64,000 nt of DNA from Vigna angularis (lineage: Eukaryota > Streptophyta > Magnoliopsida > Fabales > Fabaceae). A program made the position numbers and the translations under genes. The DNA lies in assembly GCF_016808095.1 (NCBI RefSeq), contig NC_068976.1, positions 32,668,371 to 32,732,370 on the forward strand. The letters run 5' to 3'. Numbering within the stretch: the stretch's first letter is position 1; every line of letters begins with the position of its first letter. The notes below the pieces were generated by a model, which worked only from the letters and a program-made list of their open reading frames with translations, ran no database searches and was not told the DNA's origin. Of this stretch, positions 59,827 through 64,000 are shown one piece after another.

Positions 59827-62106
59827 AATAAGATAGTTAAGTATATACATTAAAAAGTAGCAATTTCAAGATTTAAATATGGTAGAGAATGAAAAGTAGT
59901 AGATCAACCAAAGTTGTGTGATTGAAATATTCAACATTTATTCTCCTCCCATGACCTCTATTACATCATTTTGAGTAATGTACAATGACATATGACACTA
60001 GACATCAAATACTCCCACTCTAGCTATACCAATCCTCTATTCAACCTATTTCATTTCATCATGACCTTTCGTGGAGGATCATCCTCTACTTTTATCATGT
60101 CATCATCTTTATGAATAACAGGTTGACACATGACCTGTTTTTCAAGACAAGAGAAGTGAAATAAATATTTTCAAAGGTATGAATAATTTATTTATAAAAT
60201 GTTGCATAAAAATACTAAGAATAAAAATATAGTACCAGTAGTGGGCCAAAGTATGGCATGATCTATGATTTAGATCAAGCTATAAATGTGTCTAATGTCT
60301 CTCCTACAAATTGGATTTCTAAAGTTGTCATAGGCATTCGAGAATGGAGATCTCGAACCTCACCAATTGTCACAAAGACATAGTAAGGAAATAGAAGAGC
60401 ATCATAAATAATATGCGTTCCTTCAAGTTGTCTTCCTATGGCCACTATGCACAAGGGATCTCCGTCAATCAATAGCTCATACTATAGGTGTAGTAAGTAT
60501 GATCTACAACAGAGCATGAGCCTTTTATGCTCACACGATGTCTTATTGGAGCTTTAGTGGGTAATGTCATTTTCTGTTGCTCTACATGGACTAAAGTTTT
60601 TCTTCAAGTGCTTTTGTATTTGTTGTTGTTGTTGAAGTTGTTCCATGAAGTGTTGCTCCAAAACTACCATGTGTTGGTTGATTCTTTCACCTATTTGAAG
60701 TTATATCTTCCTCAAGGCCTCTTGACTCAATGATTTATTATTACTTTGTGGAGGACTAAAGTAATCTCGAAGGTTAATTGCACTTTCCATGTCGCACACA
60801 CGATCTAGGTGTTTTGGCTTTCCAATGGTCATTGTGAGTAAATTGTCCCGATCATGGCCAACAAATGAATCCTAAATCTGTTGCTCAACTAACTTATCTT
60901 GCACCACATAATAAATTTTAATCATAAAGCACATAATATGAACTACGGTTTTGGGTTTAAGGTTTGTACTTACTATTTCTCATATATCAATTGAGTTGAT
61001 TATGATGTCATGTGCCCTTTGCACGTAGTTCGGGCAGCCTTCCACATCTCGTACCTAGCAAGTATATGTACTAGGTTAGGGGACTCAAGTTCTAAAGCCT
61101 ATACACGAGACTTTCTCAATCGTTTCTCCAATAATGGATAGCCACCTTATGAGAGTCTTATGGTGCCTCATTAAGCTTCTATCTTTTCTAGGCTGTTATC
61201 CGTTTTTTCTATTACACACAACATAAATTTATAACTGTAAATCACAAGTATATGCCTTGTGTGACTATAAAAATAATTTAAGAAACAAACTTATTAGCCA
61301 TCAAGTTCTCTAGATGCACGAAATTGCATTCACTCTTCCTAGATTATTTTGTACTTCCCACAAGAAGTGTAATGTTTCCTTTCTCAGAAAAGATAAAGAC
61401 ATGTGATCCTTGTCTTGAAGTTTCGTCATCTAATGGCTATGCGAGATAACACTTTTTTCCTAATTTGCTCAGTGTTCGAAATGCCAAAACTTCATTGTTG
61501 AAAACATAAAAGATGTTAATCAATTAAGTAAACATATTAAACATTATATTTGTTTTAAGTAAACATACCATAATATTCTACCAGGAGGTTTTCTCTATCT
61601 AACGAACGTCAGCCCAAGATGTAATCATGATAGAGACATGTGTTTTAGCCAACATTCACAAATAGCTACAAAACTCTTTTGCATATGGGTCTTTAGATGT
61701 ACCCAATCGAGGATCAATCTCGACCACCAAACTCTTCATGGATATTCGTTAAGTTGTGACATCTGGCAACCAAGTCATAGATCTACCAGGTACACTCTTT
61801 CCTGATCCAAAGCTCATCATACCTAAAACCATATTGTTAGTACATGTAGGTAGATGCGTCTTCCAATTGATTGTGAATGTAACCCATCTTTTGTCTTTTC
61901 TTTTACATTTAGTAAAGTTCTGATGACACTATCACATACATTTTTTTTCAATATGCATCATGTTTATACAATGTCATACATCAAGTTTACACCAATATGG
62001 AAGATTAAAGAATATTGATCACTTCTTCTAAATGTTTTTCTTAGTGGTCTTCTTTTTTTGATGTTTTTCGAACACAATGTCAATGTTTTTCGCCTAAATG
62101 TATACT
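59827..62106 (-). pseudogene. CACTA (En/Spm-like) transposase C-terminal remnant
   Basis: The minus strand near 61060 reads ARYEMWKAARTTCKGHMTS, matching the conserved 'E-M-W..AR' segment of plant En/Spm transposases. At 60472-60275, IDGDPLCIVAIGRQLEGTHI followed by TIGEVRDL matches the region just before the Ulp1-like domain in legume CACTA proteins. Stops and probable introns separate the pieces. From 61.1 to 62.1 kb I see only weak traces. Family recognition is by memory. Confidence 0.55.
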
Positions 62107-63061
62107 TGATGGCAATGCTCTAGCTAGGACAAGCCAAATCTAGAAGCAACCAAGCCATGTTCATGGAGGTAATGATGTGTGGAATTTGTGGTGGTGTGGA
62201 ATGTTGAATGGGTTGCAGTTTTAGAGTGCTATATAGTGATGGAAGATGTGTTTAAGGATTCTCTAATAGAGGTTAGCCCAACTCTTGGAGGAAGGTGGCT
62301 AGAGGAGGCCATTTGGGTTGGTCTAGCCTAGGGTGACCTTAAAAGAGTAGTATGACATAAAAACAGCATCATAAACTTACTCTAAATCAAAGGTGATTAC
62401 ATGATGGAGAGCCCCTATATTTATAAGGTGTCTTAAAAATGGACTGAAACTTTAACCTAAAAGAGTCACCTTGGTTGTCTTGGAGAGCAAGCATAAATCC
62501 TTTTCAATAAGAGATAGACAAGTGACAAAAATCTTCTCAAATGAAAGAGTGGCATGTGGCCACTACCTATGGAAAAACTCTCCATTCCTAGAGTGACACA
62601 TGGCCACTAACTAGGAGGAAAAATCTCCACTGGGAAGTCTCCACATGTCGAGGATGAAATATTGCTCCCTTGTCCTCTAAGCTTAGCCAAAATGTTGACC
62701 CCTTGATCAACACACCCATTTTGGACGTCCAAGCATCGTCAACTTTGGGCCTTGGCCCTTTGTTGACTTCTTTGGTCAAATCTTATTCTACTTGGCCAAA
62801 ATACATGGCCCAATTGAAATCCTATACTACTAGGCTCATAATACAAAGCCCAAATGAAATCTAGACTACTTGGCCCATAATACAAAACCCAAATAAAATC
62901 TAGACTACTTGGCCCAAATCACAAGGCCCAAAATTATTCTAACTCTATTAAATCTTCATGATGGCTTAAGATGGCCCAAGAGAAAGAGTCTAGGCTCATC
63001 TTCCATAGATGTCTCTAACGCTTCATGAATGTGCTACGTCATGGCTAGGGATATGACATCA
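62107..63061 (-). repeat. Element G 3' LTR (D family)
   Basis: Plus-strand edges are TGATGGCAATGCTCTAGC and GATATGACATCA; on the minus strand it starts TGATGTCATATCCC right after the polypurine tract ccttttcaagagggagagga. It shares the D-family edge. The other LTR lies beyond the window, so the TSD cannot be checked. Confidence 0.65.
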
Positions 63062-64000
63062 TCCTCTCCCTCTTGAAAAGGATGTCCCCTCAAATCTTCA
63101 ACATGGGCTAAAGGAAACTTCGTTTTCTTCATAATCTTCATTTCTTCCTTAGTTTTCCACCAGGATCAAATATCCATTTTATAACACAAGTTAGAACAAG
63201 TGTTAGAATAGTGAGTATGTGAAGGATATATCTCGTAATAAGGATGCACCTTAATCGAAAGAATGATTAAGGTGTTGAAAAGAAGGAACTTTTTCTTGAA
63301 AATTTGATTTCTCACACAAGGATCCTTTGGGTCTTTTCTTGCCATACTTCTAGAGGAAGATAACAAGGAGACCTTTACACTTTTACACAAGCTTTTGATC
63401 CTTAACATCATAATTTTCTTGTTGGGGCATTCTTGAGACTTATGCATCATGCTTTAACACTTAGAACAAAAGGTGTCTTTTATTTTCTTTTTATCTTCTT
63501 CTTTTTCTATTTTCTTTCTCATTTGTACTTGATCCTCTTCCACTTCAGAAGGTGTGAGAGGATGAAGTACAAAATTTCTTTTATTGGGAGTGATGGTTAT
63601 CTCATTTGTGTGGCCATTATGTAGAGATTCTCTATCAAAAAGCCAAGGCCTTCCCAAAAAAATGTGACAAGCATTTGTACTATATCACATAGCATACTAT
63701 CTTCATAATTCCCTATGGATAGCTTGACCATCCGTACTGATCCATAAGAAGTTCTCCCTCATAAGGATGGGCATCCTCACTTGCTATTTCTTGTTGTTTC
63801 TTTGCACCACTTCTCTCACTCTCACTCTCACTTTCCTCATCTTGGCTACTATATACATCAATACCCCTTAAGATAATGATCTTTTTGGTGGGGCATTGTG
63901 ATGCAATATGACCTCTACCAAGACACTTGAAACACTTAATTTCACTTGTGTGAGTGTGAGGTGATGTTCCAACCCTTGGCCTTTCTTTTTCTTTCTTTTC
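63062..64000 (-). pseudogene. Element G gag-protease remnant, runs off the window
   Basis: The minus strand from 64000 has EIKCFKCLGRGHIASQC (CCHC knuckle), then the same acidic linker as D (ESESERSGAKKQ). A deletion removes the protease active site; the later part, MGRPWLFDRESLHNGHTNEI (63657 down), follows. Then CQSMMHKSQECPNKK-like sequence and a short pol tail next to the polypurine tract. RT and integrase are absent, as in D. Confidence 0.75.

Larger units (their letters stand above)
45365..62106 (-). mobile_element. Decayed CACTA (En/Spm-like) transposon, split by element B
   Basis: On the minus strand a transposase remnant at about 61.1-59.8 kb continues, beyond element B, into a Ulp1-like protease remnant at 46.6-46.1 kb. 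Left of that, 45390-45680 has repeated 'gacgtca' and 'aacatct' phrases like CACTA subterminal repeats. The possible terminus ccacaaaaatgacttttca at about 45367 resembles a degenerate CACTACAA end. The right end is not visible because element G intervenes at 62107. Boundaries are inferred. Confidence 0.55.

Overview
This is nuclear DNA from a flowering plant, most likely a phaseoloid legume such as Glycine or a close relative. The evidence is a plant gene with GT-AG introns, very AT-rich intergenic DNA, Sirevirus-type Copia elements with legume-style LTRs full of TAATCGATTA palindromes, and Athila, chromovirus-like, CACTA and Mutator-like elements. I see no rRNA, tRNA, CRISPR or bacterial feature.

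Layout. (1) 0.7-7.6 kb holds the only ordinary host gene, an eight-exon gene for a membrane-protein-of-ER-body-like (MEB, VIT/CCC1-related) protein of 884 aa. A TRIM-sized LTR lies in its sixth intron. (2) 7.6-12.4 kb is intergenic: two TA microsatellites, a 0.3-kb duplication with a long palindrome, and a Copia solo LTR with matching target-site duplications (TSDs). (3) 12.4-44.8 kb is a nest up to four levels deep, worked out from TSDs. An Athila-like element F (minus strand) is split by D, a Ty3 chromovirus-like element without RT or integrase. D is split by E (deleted Athila), by a 1.2-kb solo LTR, and, inside its 3' LTR, by H, a 3.8-kb solo LTR. H is split by A, a young and nearly complete Sirevirus-like Copia element of 8.7 kb, and by a 6.1-kb Mutator-like element. 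(4) 45.4-62.1 kb is a decayed CACTA (En/Spm-like) transposon with transposase and Ulp1-protease remnants. It is split by B, a Copia element with gag and an accessory ORF but no pol, and B is split by C, a related pol-less element on the minus strand. (5) 62.1-64 kb is G, a second D-family element on the minus strand that runs off the window.

How the parts relate. Element A encodes Gag, a full PR-INT-RT-RH polyprotein and, in the env position, an accessory protein (aORF) preceded by its own TATA box and TAATCGATTA array. B and C keep Gag and aORF but lack pol at the same place, so they look like a non-autonomous family that would depend on an A-like partner. D and G are a second, unrelated family lacking RT and integrase.

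The most unusual signal is a cis pattern. TAATCGATTA-like palindromes occur in pairs whose centres are 20 or 21 bp apart (two helical turns). Spacer sequence varies but spacing does not. The pairs occur in the LTRs of all four Copia elements, in front of the accessory ORF in A and B, and in the repeats inside the unrelated Mutator-like element. All positions and counts were read by eye; boundaries without a TSD may be off by a few bases.
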